Of a stretch of DNA of 13,023 nucleotides, positions 5,797 through 12,319 are shown piece after piece (within the stretch, counting starts at the first letter, position 1; every line of letters starts with the position of its first letter). The position numbers were made by a program, and so were the translations under genes. The notes below the pieces were generated by a model. It ran no database searches and had not been told where the DNA came from. It saw nothing but the letters and a program-made list of their open reading frames with translations. This DNA is from Actinomycetota bacterium (GTDB taxonomy: Bacteria > Actinomycetota > UBA4738 > HRBIN12): contig SIRV01000126.1 of assembly GCA_004366195.1 (NCBI GenBank), forward strand, positions 1 to 13,023, read 5' to 3'.

Positions 5797-6934
5797 CGAT
5801 CGGCTCGCGCCCCATCCAGGCCCGGTACTGCTCGTTGAACCAGAACAGGAACCGGTCCTTGCGCGGGTAGACGCCGGCCGCGTACGCGCGCGAGGAGACG
5901 CCGAGCTGGGCGCGCTCGCACACCTCCCAGTCCTGTCGCGAGATCAGGTCCCAGAAGTCCACGAACGGCTCCTTCGAGACGTCGCGCTCGGCGATGGTCT
6001 CCGGCAGGAAGAGGTAGTCGCTGATCACCGTGGTGTGCGCCGGCCCCCGCGGCACGAGGATGTAGTACTGGACGGCGTCGGGGTGCATGTCCACCGCCAG
6101 GTTCGGGAACTGGTACATGCCGTAGTACCGGTTCACGTCCTCGTCGCGGATCCCCGGGAGGCGCGGGAGCGTGCTGCGCCCGGTGGGGTTGAAGCTCGTC
6201 GCGCCCTCCACCATCTGCAGCCCGTCGTCGGGAATCTCCTCGTCCCACACCTCGCCGAACCGGAACAGCGGCACCACCTGCACGAGCTCGGGATGGATCG
6301 TGGGGCAGTGGAGGCACTCGTTGTAGTTCTCGACCACGATCTTCCAGTTGGCCTTCACCTCGTAGACGATCCGGTGGCCGATCCGCAGGTCCGCCATCCC
6401 GAACCGATCGTAGGCCGTGAGGGACTCGGCTCCGGAGTCGAGGAAGTCCACGAGCGGCATCGGCTCCTCGGGGGCGAGGCAGACGAACAGGAACCCGGCG
6501 TAGGTCGCGACGTGGACCGGGTGCAGGGGGTAGTTGGCTCGGTCGAAGAGCTCGTCCTGCTCGACGTTGGGGGTCCCCACCAGCCGCCCGTTCAGGTCGA
6601 AGGTCCAGGCGTGGTACGGGCACCGGAAGACCTTGCGCACGGACCCCGCGCCCTCGTCCACGAGCCGCGTGCCGCGGTGCGAGCAGACGTTGAAGAACGC
6701 GCGCAGCTCCCCCTCGGCGTTGCGGGTCACGATGACGGACTCGCCGGCGACGTCGTAGGTGCGGTAGTCGCCCGGTGCGGCGATCTCCTCGGCCCGGCCG
6801 ACGCACACCCAGGTCGCGTGCCAGATCCGCTCCTTCTCCTCCTCCCACACGGCCTCGTCCCGGTAGTCCCGGCCGGGGAGCGTCGGCCGGGGCCGCCAGG
6901 TCTGCCGCTCGTCTCGGATGCGCTGCTCGAGCAC
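5792..6934 (-). CDS. Rieske non-haem iron oxygenase, glycine betaine/carnitine monooxygenase type
   Basis: A 380-residue alpha subunit of a Rieske ring-hydroxylating-type oxygenase. The [2Fe-2S] ligands are C84, H86 (CSHRGT), C105 and H108 (CPYHAW). The mononuclear iron ligands are H209 and H214 in VENYNECLHCPTIHPEL, with D326 or D329 (VDFWDL) as the carboxylate. The bridging residue between the two centres is glutamate E206 rather than the usual aspartate. This is a feature of carnitine monooxygenase CntA and related quaternary-ammonium oxygenases such as GbcA, which demethylate or cleave their substrate using O2 and reducing equivalents from a separate reductase. No reductase (GbcB/CntB type) is in the window. 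The GTG start at 6934 is chosen for its strong GGAGGAGG site; the open frame upstream runs through a hairpin. It converges on the MttB-family gene. Glycine betaine, carnitine, choline and stachydrine are all possible substrates. Confidence 0.88.
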   Translation of the reverse strand: MLEQRIRDERQTWRPRPTLPGRDYRDEAVWEEEKERIWHATWVCVGRAEEIAAPGDYRTYDVAGESVIVTRNAEGELRAFFNVCSHRGTRLVDEGAGSVRKVFRCPYHAWTFDLNGRLVGTPNVEQDELFDRANYPLHPVHVATYAGFLFVCLAPEEPMPLVDFLDSGAESLTAYDRFGMADLRIGHRIVYEVKANWKIVVENYNECLHCPTIHPELVQVVPLFRFGEVWDEEIPDDGLQMVEGATSFNPTGRSTLPRLPGIRDEDVNRYYGMYQFPNLAVDMHPDAVQYYILVPRGPAHTTVISDYLFLPETIAERDVSKEPFVDFWDLISRQDWEVCERAQLGVSSRAYAAGVYPRKDRFLFWFNEQYRAWMGREPIG

Positions 6935-6937
6935 GGT

Positions 6938-6945
6938 CCTCCTCC
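6938..6945 (-). promoter_or_regulatory. Ribosome binding site for the Rieske gene
   Basis: GGAGGAGG on the minus strand, just before GTG 6934 (six bases from the first GGAGG). It decides the start, because the frame is open for a further 63 codons upstream without a family-like sequence. Confidence 0.65.
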
Positions 6946-6964
6946 GGTTGAACGGTGATTCAGG

Positions 6965-6970
6965 AGCATA
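6965..6970 (-). promoter_or_regulatory. Possible -10 box for the Rieske gene
   Basis: TATGCT on the minus strand, followed by about 30 bases to GTG 6934. A TTCCCT word lies 17 bases upstream but is a poor -35. It sits immediately downstream of a strong hairpin, which is consistent with the Rieske gene having its own promoter rather than relying on read-through. Confidence 0.28.
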
Positions 6971-6972
6971 GG

Positions 6973-6991
6973 CCCTCCGGCCACCGGAGGG
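6973..6991 (-). terminator. Terminator-like hairpin after the YczE-like gene
   Basis: CCCTCCGG-TGG-CCGGAGGG on the minus strand is a perfect eight-base-pair stem with a three-base loop, starting eight bases past the TGA of the membrane protein gene. There is no T-tract after it, as is common for actinobacterial terminators. It separates the Rieske gene from the genes upstream. Confidence 0.5.
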
Positions 6992-6998
6992 AAGACCC

Positions 6999-7652
6999 TC
7001 AGGGAGCCGGCTCGAGAGCTCGGGCGGGTTCGGCCAGGCGCAGCCGAACCAGGAGGCGGAAGGAGGTCTCCACCGCCGGGCCGAGCAGGAGCGCCACGGC
7101 CACGGTCCCGATCCCCACGACACCGCCGAGGACCCAGCCCACGGTGAGCGCGGTCACCTCCAGCCCGCCTCGGACCAGGGCGATCCGCACCCCCGTGCGG
7201 CGGGCGAGCACAAGCATGAGCGAGTCGCGCGGGCCGGCGCCGAGCCCGGCCCCGATGTAGAGAGCCGAGCCCAGCCCGAACAGGGCCACCCCGAGCAGCA
7301 GCAGCCCGGCGCGGAGGGGGAGGCCGCTCGACGAGAGACGCGCGACCCACGGGACCCGCCGGAGCAGGTCGACCACGGCGCCGATCACGACCGCGTTCGC
7401 GACCGTGCCGAAGCCCGGCGGCTGCCCGAGCGCCCAGGCGAGGAGCAAGACGACCAGGCCCACCGCGATGCTCGCGGTCCCGATCGTGAGCGGTCCGTGG
7501 GCGGCGAGGCCGAGGTGGAACACGTCCCAGGGCGCGAGCCCGAGCCCCGACTCGAGCAGGGCGACGATGGCCGCGCCCACCACGACGAGCCCCGCGAAGA
7601 GGCTCGCCGTGCGCGCGACCGCGCCCCCGCGCAGGCGCGGGGCGGTCCTCAC
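6999..7652 (-). CDS. YczE/YyaS/YitT-like integral membrane protein
   Basis: A 217-residue, strongly hydrophobic protein with about five membrane spans (roughly 15-35, 55-76, 82-98, 113-136, 165-192). Two related motifs, GLGLAPWDVFHLGLA (36-50) and GAGLGAGPRDSLMLVLARRT (134-153), form the internal repeat seen in the YczE/YitT (COG2364-type) family. Its transport substrate is not established; the Bacillus member has been linked to surfactin production. The GTG at 7652 is the only possible start, because an in-frame TAG lies 13 codons upstream. The gene follows the SatP-type gene by 43 bases, so both may be on one transcript. A hairpin follows its stop. Any part in amine metabolism is guilt by association only. 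Confidence 0.75.
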   Translation of the reverse strand: MRTAPRLRGGAVARTASLFAGLVVVGAAIVALLESGLGLAPWDVFHLGLAAHGPLTIGTASIAVGLVVLLLAWALGQPPGFGTVANAVVIGAVVDLLRRVPWVARLSSSGLPLRAGLLLLGVALFGLGSALYIGAGLGAGPRDSLMLVLARRTGVRIALVRGGLEVTALTVGWVLGGVVGIGTVAVALLLGPAVETSFRLLVRLRLAEPARALEPAP

Positions 7653-7695
7653 CGCGACCTCGCCGACGTGCCGTGCACGCGGGCGAGTCTACGGA

Positions 7696-8349
7696 CTACC
7701 GCAGCTCGCGGACCCGCGCGCCCTCGGGCGCGAGCTCCGGGCCGAGGACGGGGGCCGCCTCCCGCCACAGGGCACGTCCGACGGGAAGCACCGACCGCCC
7801 GGCCATCCCGTTGACGACCCCGGCGGCCGACGTGTACCAGGCCACCGCGGCGGTGACCACGCCGATCACGCCGCCCGCCCGGATCAGGCTCTCGGCGTCG
7901 GCGAAGAACCCGGCCGCCAGGACGACCTCGGTCGCCTCGAGGGTGAGGAACACCAGGAACACGGCGGCACTCACCCTCGTGCTCCAGAGCAGCATGTACG
8001 TGTTGAAGATGGCGAAGGCGAGCAGGATCCAGCCGAGGTCGTTCAGCGCGTTCGGGCTAGCCTCCTCCACCAGCAGGACGTACAGGCCGAGGCCGATCCA
8101 GAACGAGCCGTACGTCGAGAAGGCCGTGGCGCCGAAGACGTTCCGGTTCCGGAACTCCCACATCCCGGCGAGGAGCTGCGCGAGGCCGCCGTAGGCGAAC
8201 GCGAACCCGAGCCAGGCGTTGCCGCCGTCGGTCCAGCCGGCGTTCTTCGCCGAGAGCAGGAACGTGGTGAGCGCGAACGCCGCGAGCCCCAGCGGCGCCG
8301 GATCGGCCACGTTCGGCATCTCCACCCGACGTCTGGGCGTCTCCTCCAT
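7696..8349 (-). CDS. GPR1/FUN34/YaaH (SatP-type) acetate/monocarboxylate transporter
   Basis: A 217-residue inner-membrane protein with six expected spans. The family hallmark NPAPLGL appears near the N terminus as DPAPLGL (16-22), followed by AAFALTTFLLSAKNAG, as in SatP/YaaH and yeast Ady2. Characterised members move acetate, succinate or lactate, and some ammonium. The FAYGGLAQLLAGMWEFRNRN stretch (about 52-71) and the following FGATAFSTYGSFW are also typical of the family. The Asn-to-Asp change at the first motif position is worth noting because the motif is well conserved. ATG 8349 is chosen because GGGAGGGGTGAG precedes it directly; the frame is open 21 codons further up but without a better site. 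About 25 residues at the C terminus extend beyond the usual family length. It could export or import the acid products of amine breakdown; this is inference. Confidence 0.82.
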   Translation of the reverse strand: MEETPRRRVEMPNVADPAPLGLAAFALTTFLLSAKNAGWTDGGNAWLGFAFAYGGLAQLLAGMWEFRNRNVFGATAFSTYGSFWIGLGLYVLLVEEASPNALNDLGWILLAFAIFNTYMLLWSTRVSAAVFLVFLTLEATEVVLAAGFFADAESLIRAGGVIGVVTAAVAWYTSAAGVVNGMAGRSVLPVGRALWREAAPVLGPELAPEGARVRELR

Positions 8350-8440
8350 CTCACCCCTCCCGTTCGCGGACGAGCGGGGACGATGCGCCCCCTCGGGTGC
8401 ATGCTGCCGCACGGATCGCGCTCCCCCGACCGACGAAGGT

Positions 8441-8455
8441 CCCGCCGACCGCGGG
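8441..8455 (-). terminator. Short hairpin after the LppM-type gene
   Basis: CCCGC-GGTCG-GCGGG on the minus strand gives a five-base-pair GC stem, about eight bases past the TAA of the lipoprotein gene. There is no T-tract. The stem is short for a terminator in DNA this GC-rich, so this is tentative. The rest of the 114-base gap holds only the SatP ribosome binding site. Confidence 0.28.
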
Positions 8456-8463
8456 TCTCCACC

Positions 8464-9303
8464 TTAAGGCGCGGGCGGCGGAGGTGGCGGGCTCTCGCCC
8501 GGCATCGGCGCTCGCTCCGCGGGCGCGGCCGGCGGCGCGGGGGGCGTCGCCGAGGTCGTCCCGGTCGGAGGGACCGGCTCCGGTCCCCCGGCCGGCGGGG
8601 TCGATGCCTCACCCCCCCCGACCGCGGCCACCGCGGGCGCCGGACGGCGCCGGCTCACGAGGACGAGGGCCGCGATGGCGGCCAGGGCGGCCGCCCCCAC
8701 CACGACGAGCACGATCGTGAGGGTGCCGAAGCCTCCGCCGCTCGGGATCGCGGAGCCCGCCGCCCGGATGTCGAGGCGCTCGCCGAACTTCGGCTCCCAG
8801 ATGACGGTGTTGCCCTCGACCTTCCCGTTCGAGGAGATCACCTCGCCGGGGAAGGTGATCGCGACCCGGATCTCCGCCGAGGAGAAGAACACGCTGGGGT
8901 CGGGCCCCGTCGTCCCGGTCGGCCCGGCGAGGTCGAGCGTCCCACTCACGCGGAACGTGTCTCCCTCCCGGACGATCCGCAGGCTCTCCGGGTCGGCGGG
9001 GCTCGCGAACTCCTCCAGCGCCACGCCGTCGAAGACGAACCGCTGCCCGACGAAGTCGCCATCGTCGTACTCCTCGACCCGGACCCCCTCGACGTCGCTC
9101 GGGAACGGCGTCTCCTGGATGAGGTCCTCGAAGGATCCGCCGCCCAGCTCCACCAGGTCCTTGTCCACGGCGAACACGACGGCTCCGTCGATCCTGTCGT
9201 CGGGCCGGATCTTGAGGTCGATGTCGAGCTTCAGACAGCCGGTGAGCAGCAGCGCCAGCACGGCGAGGGACGCCAGGCGCGCGAGCCTCCGCCACCCGTC
9301 CAT
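8464..9303 (-). CDS. LppM-type (DUF3153) lipoprotein with C-terminal anchor and proline-rich tail
   Basis: A 279-residue envelope protein. MDGWRRLARL, a hydrophobic run and LLTGC (19-23) make a clear lipobox, so C23 should be lipidated. CLKLDIDLKIRPDD and the beta-rich stretch to about residue 180 resemble the LppM/DUF3153 domain of actinobacterial lipoproteins. LppM of Mycobacterium tuberculosis has been linked to phagosome interactions, but most homologues are unstudied. A second hydrophobic helix at about 194-217 followed by RRR is a stop-transfer segment. The last 60 residues are Pro/Ala/Gly-rich and end in PPPPPPAP, presumably cytoplasmic and disordered. ATG 9303 is preferred over the in-frame GTG at 9327, since AGAGGGGG lies six bases upstream and the n-region starts there. 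It stands alone between two hairpins and is probably unrelated to the transporter next to it. Confidence 0.75.
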   Translation of the reverse strand: MDGWRRLARLASLAVLALLLTGCLKLDIDLKIRPDDRIDGAVVFAVDKDLVELGGGSFEDLIQETPFPSDVEGVRVEEYDDGDFVGQRFVFDGVALEEFASPADPESLRIVREGDTFRVSGTLDLAGPTGTTGPDPSVFFSSAEIRVAITFPGEVISSNGKVEGNTVIWEPKFGERLDIRAAGSAIPSGGGFGTLTIVLVVVGAAALAAIAALVLVSRRRPAPAVAAVGGGEASTPPAGGPEPVPPTGTTSATPPAPPAAPAERAPMPGESPPPPPPAP

Positions 9304-9339
9304 GGGAGCCCCCTCTCTGTCAGTCACCCGAAGCGTACC

Positions 9340-9357
9340 CCTCGGGCGGACCCGAGG
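9340..9357 (-). terminator. Terminator-like hairpin after the ABC transporter operon
   Basis: CCTCGGG-TCCG-CCCGAGG on the minus strand is a perfect seven-base-pair stem with a four-base loop, nine bases past the TGA of the PotC-like gene. No T-tract follows. It marks the likely end of the binding protein-permease-permease operon. Confidence 0.5.
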
Positions 9358-9366
9358 CCAGGGCGG

Positions 9367-10167
9367 TCAGACCCGGAACGTCCCATGGCGCAGCCGCACG
9401 ACCTGCGAGGCGAGCGTGAGGGTGACGACGACCACGGTCACCAGCGTGGTGAGCGCGAGCGTCGGCGGCAGGAACTCGGGGTGACGGAGCCCCGAGAAGA
9501 AGTACACGGGCAGGGTCTGGTCCGAGCCCGAGAGGAAGAACGCGAGGTACAGCTCGTCGAAGGACAGGACGAAGGCGGTGACGAAGGCCGTGCCGAGGGC
9601 CGGCCCCATGAGGGGCACGTACAGTCGTCCGAGGATGGAGCGCCACCCCGCCCCGAGGTCGAGCGCCGCCTCCTCCAGCGACGGGTCGATCCCGAGCAGG
9701 CGCGTCGCGACGAGGAGCAGCGCGTAGGGCATGGCGACGACGCTGTGACCGATCACGACCGTCGGGATGGAGGGCTTCAGCCCGAGGGCGACGAACGTCA
9801 TGAGCAGCGAGACCGCGAGCCCGAGGTACGGGATCACGAGGGGGCTGAGCGCGAGGGCGAGCAGCACCCCTCGACCCGGGAACCGGAACCGGCTCACGGC
9901 GATCCCGAGCGCGCCCCCCAGCACCACGGCCAGCGTTGAGGCGAGGAGCGCCACGATCACGCTGATCCGCAGCGAGCGCAGCAGGGCGGTCGCGTGCAGC
10001 ATCTCTCGGTACCAGCGGAGCGAGAACCCGCGCCACGGGAGCGACAGGAGCTCGGAGTCGTGGAGCGAGAACGCGGCCAGCACGAGCAGGGGCGTGTACA
10101 GCAGGGCGATGTAGAACCAGAAGTACGTCCAGAGGCCCACACGGCGCGGCTCGGAACGGCTAGACAC
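9367..10167 (-). CDS. ABC transporter permease, PotC type
   Basis: A 266-residue inner-membrane permease of the spermidine/putrescine (PotC/YdcV) type with six expected spans. The EAA loop that docks on the ATPase is intact: EEAALDLGAGWRSILGRLYVP (165-185, with E165/E166, A167/A168 and G172). The LSFDEL stretch at 201-206 also fits PotC-like permeases. The GTG start at 10167 overlaps the end of the PotB-like gene by eight bases, with GGGGGA upstream, so the two are translationally coupled as expected for partners forming one heterodimeric pore. Related systems carry polyamines, glycine betaine-like compounds, opines or other small cations. The neighbouring catabolic genes suggest a methylated amine. 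No ATP-binding subunit follows; the next gene is a lipoprotein beyond a hairpin. Confidence 0.88.
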   Translation of the reverse strand: MSSRSEPRRVGLWTYFWFYIALLYTPLLVLAAFSLHDSELLSLPWRGFSLRWYREMLHATALLRSLRISVIVALLASTLAVVLGGALGIAVSRFRFPGRGVLLALALSPLVIPYLGLAVSLLMTFVALGLKPSIPTVVIGHSVVAMPYALLLVATRLLGIDPSLEEAALDLGAGWRSILGRLYVPLMGPALGTAFVTAFVLSFDELYLAFFLSGSDQTLPVYFFSGLRHPEFLPPTLALTTLVTVVVVTLTLASQVVRLRHGTFRV

Positions 10168-11038
10168 GGACGTCCCCCACGTCCCGGATGCCCGCGAGCC
10201 TGGCGCCTAGGGCCATCGCGACGAGCGCCGTCGCGAGCAGGAGCACCGAGAGCACCGCGCCCGACGGATAGCTCAGGGAGTTCAGGTACTGCTGGATGAT
10301 GTTGCCGATCATCTGCCCGCCGGAGCCGCCCACCGCGCTCGCCGTGGCGAAGTCCCCGAGCGTCGGGATCATCACGAAGAAGAAGGCGGCGAAGACCCCG
10401 GGCATGGAGAGCGGCAGCGTCACGCGGAGGAACGCCCGGAACCGCGTCGCGCCGAGGTCGTCCGCGGCCTCGATGAGGGACCGGTCCATCTGCTCCAGGC
10501 GCAGGAAGATCGGGAGCGCCGCCCACGGCACCCACACGTAGATCAGCACGAGCACGACGGCGGTCCGGCTGTACAGGAAGAACGGCAGCGGTCGGTCGGT
10601 GAGGCCGATCGCCTGGAGCAGGACGTTCAGCACGCCCTTCGTGCCGAGCAGCAGCCGCCACGCGTAGATGCGGAGCAGGTAGCTCGTCAGGAACGGCAGC
10701 AGGGCGAGCGTGAGGACCAGGTTCCGCCGCCTCCGCGCCGCGAAGGCGAGGGTGTAGGCGATGGGGTACGCGAGCACGACGGCCACCCCCGCCACCGTCA
10801 GCGCGATCACGCCCGTCCGGGCGAGCACCCGCCAGTACGAGGCGGCGGAGAGCGTGGACCGATAGGCCTCGAGGGTGACGACCGGGCGCAGCGCGGCCAC
10901 GATCCCCGGCGGCTGGAAGGACCAGGCCACGAGGATCCCGAGCGGCACGACGAAGAAGGCGAGGAGCCAGAGGGCCGGCGCCGCGCTCAGCACGAGCCCG
11001 AAGCGCCGGCCCCCCGGGATCCGGCGGGTGTCCGCCAC
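10160..11038 (-). CDS. ABC transporter permease, PotB type
   Basis: A 292-residue permease with an N-terminal span at about 14-40 and five more from about 75 onward. It matches the PotB/YdcU class, which forms the membrane channel with PotC. LLRIYAWRLLLGTKGVLNVLL (121-141) and the EAA loop LIEAADDLGATRFRAFLRV (188-206, E190-A-A and G196) are both intact. The open frame runs a further 130 codons upstream through the binding-protein gene in another frame, so the start is taken as GTG 11038, 29 bases after the binding protein stop, with a GAGG-containing purine stretch ahead. It overlaps the PotC-like gene by eight bases. The tight spacing marks one operon: binding protein, PotB, PotC. Confidence 0.87.
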   Translation of the reverse strand: MADTRRIPGGRRFGLVLSAAPALWLLAFFVVPLGILVAWSFQPPGIVAALRPVVTLEAYRSTLSAASYWRVLARTGVIALTVAGVAVVLAYPIAYTLAFAARRRRNLVLTLALLPFLTSYLLRIYAWRLLLGTKGVLNVLLQAIGLTDRPLPFFLYSRTAVVLVLIYVWVPWAALPIFLRLEQMDRSLIEAADDLGATRFRAFLRVTLPLSMPGVFAAFFFVMIPTLGDFATASAVGGSGGQMIGNIIQQYLNSLSYPSGAVLSVLLLATALVAMALGARLAGIRDVGDVRV

Positions 11039-11067
11039 CGTCCTCGGCCCCTCGCTCCCGTCCCCGC

Positions 11068-12177
11068 CTAGGCCGCGAGCACCTCCGACCAGACCTGGTT
11101 GAACCTGTCCCGCTGCTCGGCGGTGAGCGGAACGGCGAAGTTGGTTCGGGCCTGGACGTCGGTATCGAGCAGGCCCAGCATCTCGACCGTCTCGGGGTCG
11201 GCGAGCTCGACCGACTTCGTGTTCGAGTGGCCGAGGAAGTAGAGGTCGATCGCCTCCTTCCCGACCTCGGGCGAGATGGCGCTGTCGATGTACTGCAGCG
11301 CCAGGTCGTAGTGGGGCGTGTCCTTCAGGACCACGAACCCGCAGACCCAGCCGCCGCGGCCATCCTGGGGGTCGACGTACACCGCGTTCACGCCGCCGTC
11401 GACGACCTTGGCGAACTGGTCGTTCCATCCGTAGCCGATGGCCACGTCGCCGTTCACCATGGCCTGCACGAGGTCGGTGCTCCCGGCCCAGAAGAGCTTC
11501 ACGTTCCGCTTCAGCTCGATCAGCTTCTGCTTGATGAACTCCAGGTCCTCATCGGACAGGTCGGGGTACGGTAGGTCGAAGGCCCAGGCCGTCATGGCCA
11601 CGGCCCCCTCGGAGAAGTCCTCCATCGCGATGAGGCCCTTGTACCGCGGGTCCCACAGGTCGGCCCAGCTGTCGGGGAGCTCCTCCACCATGTCCGTGTT
11701 CACGATGAGGGACTCGTAGCCCCAGTCCCAGGGCACGAAGTAGTACTGGTCGCCGATCTTCCCGAGCTCGCGCATCTTCGGATCGAGCTCGTCCCAGTGG
11801 CTCAGGCGTGAGACGTCGATCGGCGCGATGAGCCCGGCGTCGTACCAGGTCGTGACCCAGTTCGAGCAGGGGTGCGCGAGGTCGACCTCCACGCCCCCCG
11901 TCGCCACCTTCTGGTAGAAGCTCGAGCCGGCGTCGGCGAACTGGTACTCGAGCTTCACGTCGGGATAGGCCTCGCTGAAGGGGGCGTGGAACTCGGGGAT
12001 CTCGTAGCCGGCCCACTCGAGCAGGCGCAGCGGCCCCGGGTCCTCCGCCGCGGGCGGGCTCGAGGGGAACGGCGCGGCCTCGCCGCCGCCACCACCGGTC
12101 CCGCCCTCCTCGGCGCAGGCGGCGCCGACCAGGACGAGGACGGCGACGACGGAAAGCAGCCGGAAGAGCTTGCGCAT
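11068..12177 (-). CDS. ABC transporter substrate-binding lipoprotein, PotD type
   Basis: A 369-residue extracytoplasmic binding protein. MRKLFRLLSVVAVLVLVGAAC gives a lipoprotein signal with C21 as the lipidated residue, followed by a Gly/Pro-rich linker to about 47. The rest resembles PotD-like proteins: LLEWAGYEIPEF (52-63), DAGLIAPIDVSRLSHWDEL (113-131), VPWDWGYESLIVNTD (148-162), MVNGDVAIGYGWND (240-253) and SPEVGKEAIDLYFLGHSNTK (302-321). Aromatic residues recur at positions facing the ligand in PotD-type proteins (W55, Y58, W107, W150, W152, Y154, W230, W251, W277). This suits a cationic or quaternary-ammonium ligand held by an aromatic box, although ligand identity is inference. ATG 12177 has an excellent AAGGAGG site five bases away, and GTG 12183 is too close to that site. 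First gene of the importer operon. Confidence 0.88.
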   Translation of the reverse strand: MRKLFRLLSVVAVLVLVGAACAEEGGTGGGGGEAAPFPSSPPAAEDPGPLRLLEWAGYEIPEFHAPFSEAYPDVKLEYQFADAGSSFYQKVATGGVEVDLAHPCSNWVTTWYDAGLIAPIDVSRLSHWDELDPKMRELGKIGDQYYFVPWDWGYESLIVNTDMVEELPDSWADLWDPRYKGLIAMEDFSEGAVAMTAWAFDLPYPDLSDEDLEFIKQKLIELKRNVKLFWAGSTDLVQAMVNGDVAIGYGWNDQFAKVVDGGVNAVYVDPQDGRGGWVCGFVVLKDTPHYDLALQYIDSAISPEVGKEAIDLYFLGHSNTKSVELADPETVEMLGLLDTDVQARTNFAVPLTAEQRDRFNQVWSEVLAA

Positions 12178-12212
12178 CGCCACCTCCTTGCTCCTCGGGA
12201 CGGAAGGCGTGC

Positions 12213-12232
12213 GCCCCGGATCGGAACGGGGC
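12213..12232 (-). promoter_or_regulatory. Leader hairpin upstream of the binding protein gene
   Basis: On the minus strand GCCCCG and CGGGGC can pair across an eight-base loop, in the leader between the putative promoter and the AAGGAGG site. The stem is six base pairs. It may stabilise the 5' end or be incidental; it does not match any riboswitch I can recognise. Confidence 0.3.
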
Positions 12233-12264
12233 TCCGCGGGCGAACCTCCGTCGGGTCGATGCGG

Positions 12265-12270
12265 ATACTA
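12265..12270 (-). promoter_or_regulatory. Likely -10 box of the ABC transporter operon
   Basis: TAGTAT on the minus strand matches five of six bases of the -10 consensus in a GC-rich gap. It would give a leader of roughly 80 bases before ATG 12177. No consensus -35 lies 17 bases upstream, so an activator may be needed. Confidence 0.4.
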
Positions 12271-12281
12271 CCGAGCGCAGG

Positions 12282-12304
12282 ATCGCCCCCCGTTGCCGGG
12301 CGAT
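12282..12304 (-). terminator. Terminator-like hairpin after the CDF-like gene
   Basis: On the minus strand ATCGCCC and GGGCGAT form a perfect seven-base-pair stem around a nine-base loop, about 15 bases past the TGA of the cation-transporter-like gene and just before the putative promoter of the importer operon. No T-tract. Its position suggests separation of the two transcription units. Confidence 0.42.
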
Positions 12305-12319
12305 GCGATGCCGAGCCGC

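Noticed and set aside
7405..9939. An 844-codon open frame on the plus strand across four minus-strand genes
   Set aside because: The translation is Arg/Pro/Glu/His-rich with no domain pattern, and it spans several independently recognisable genes and their gaps.
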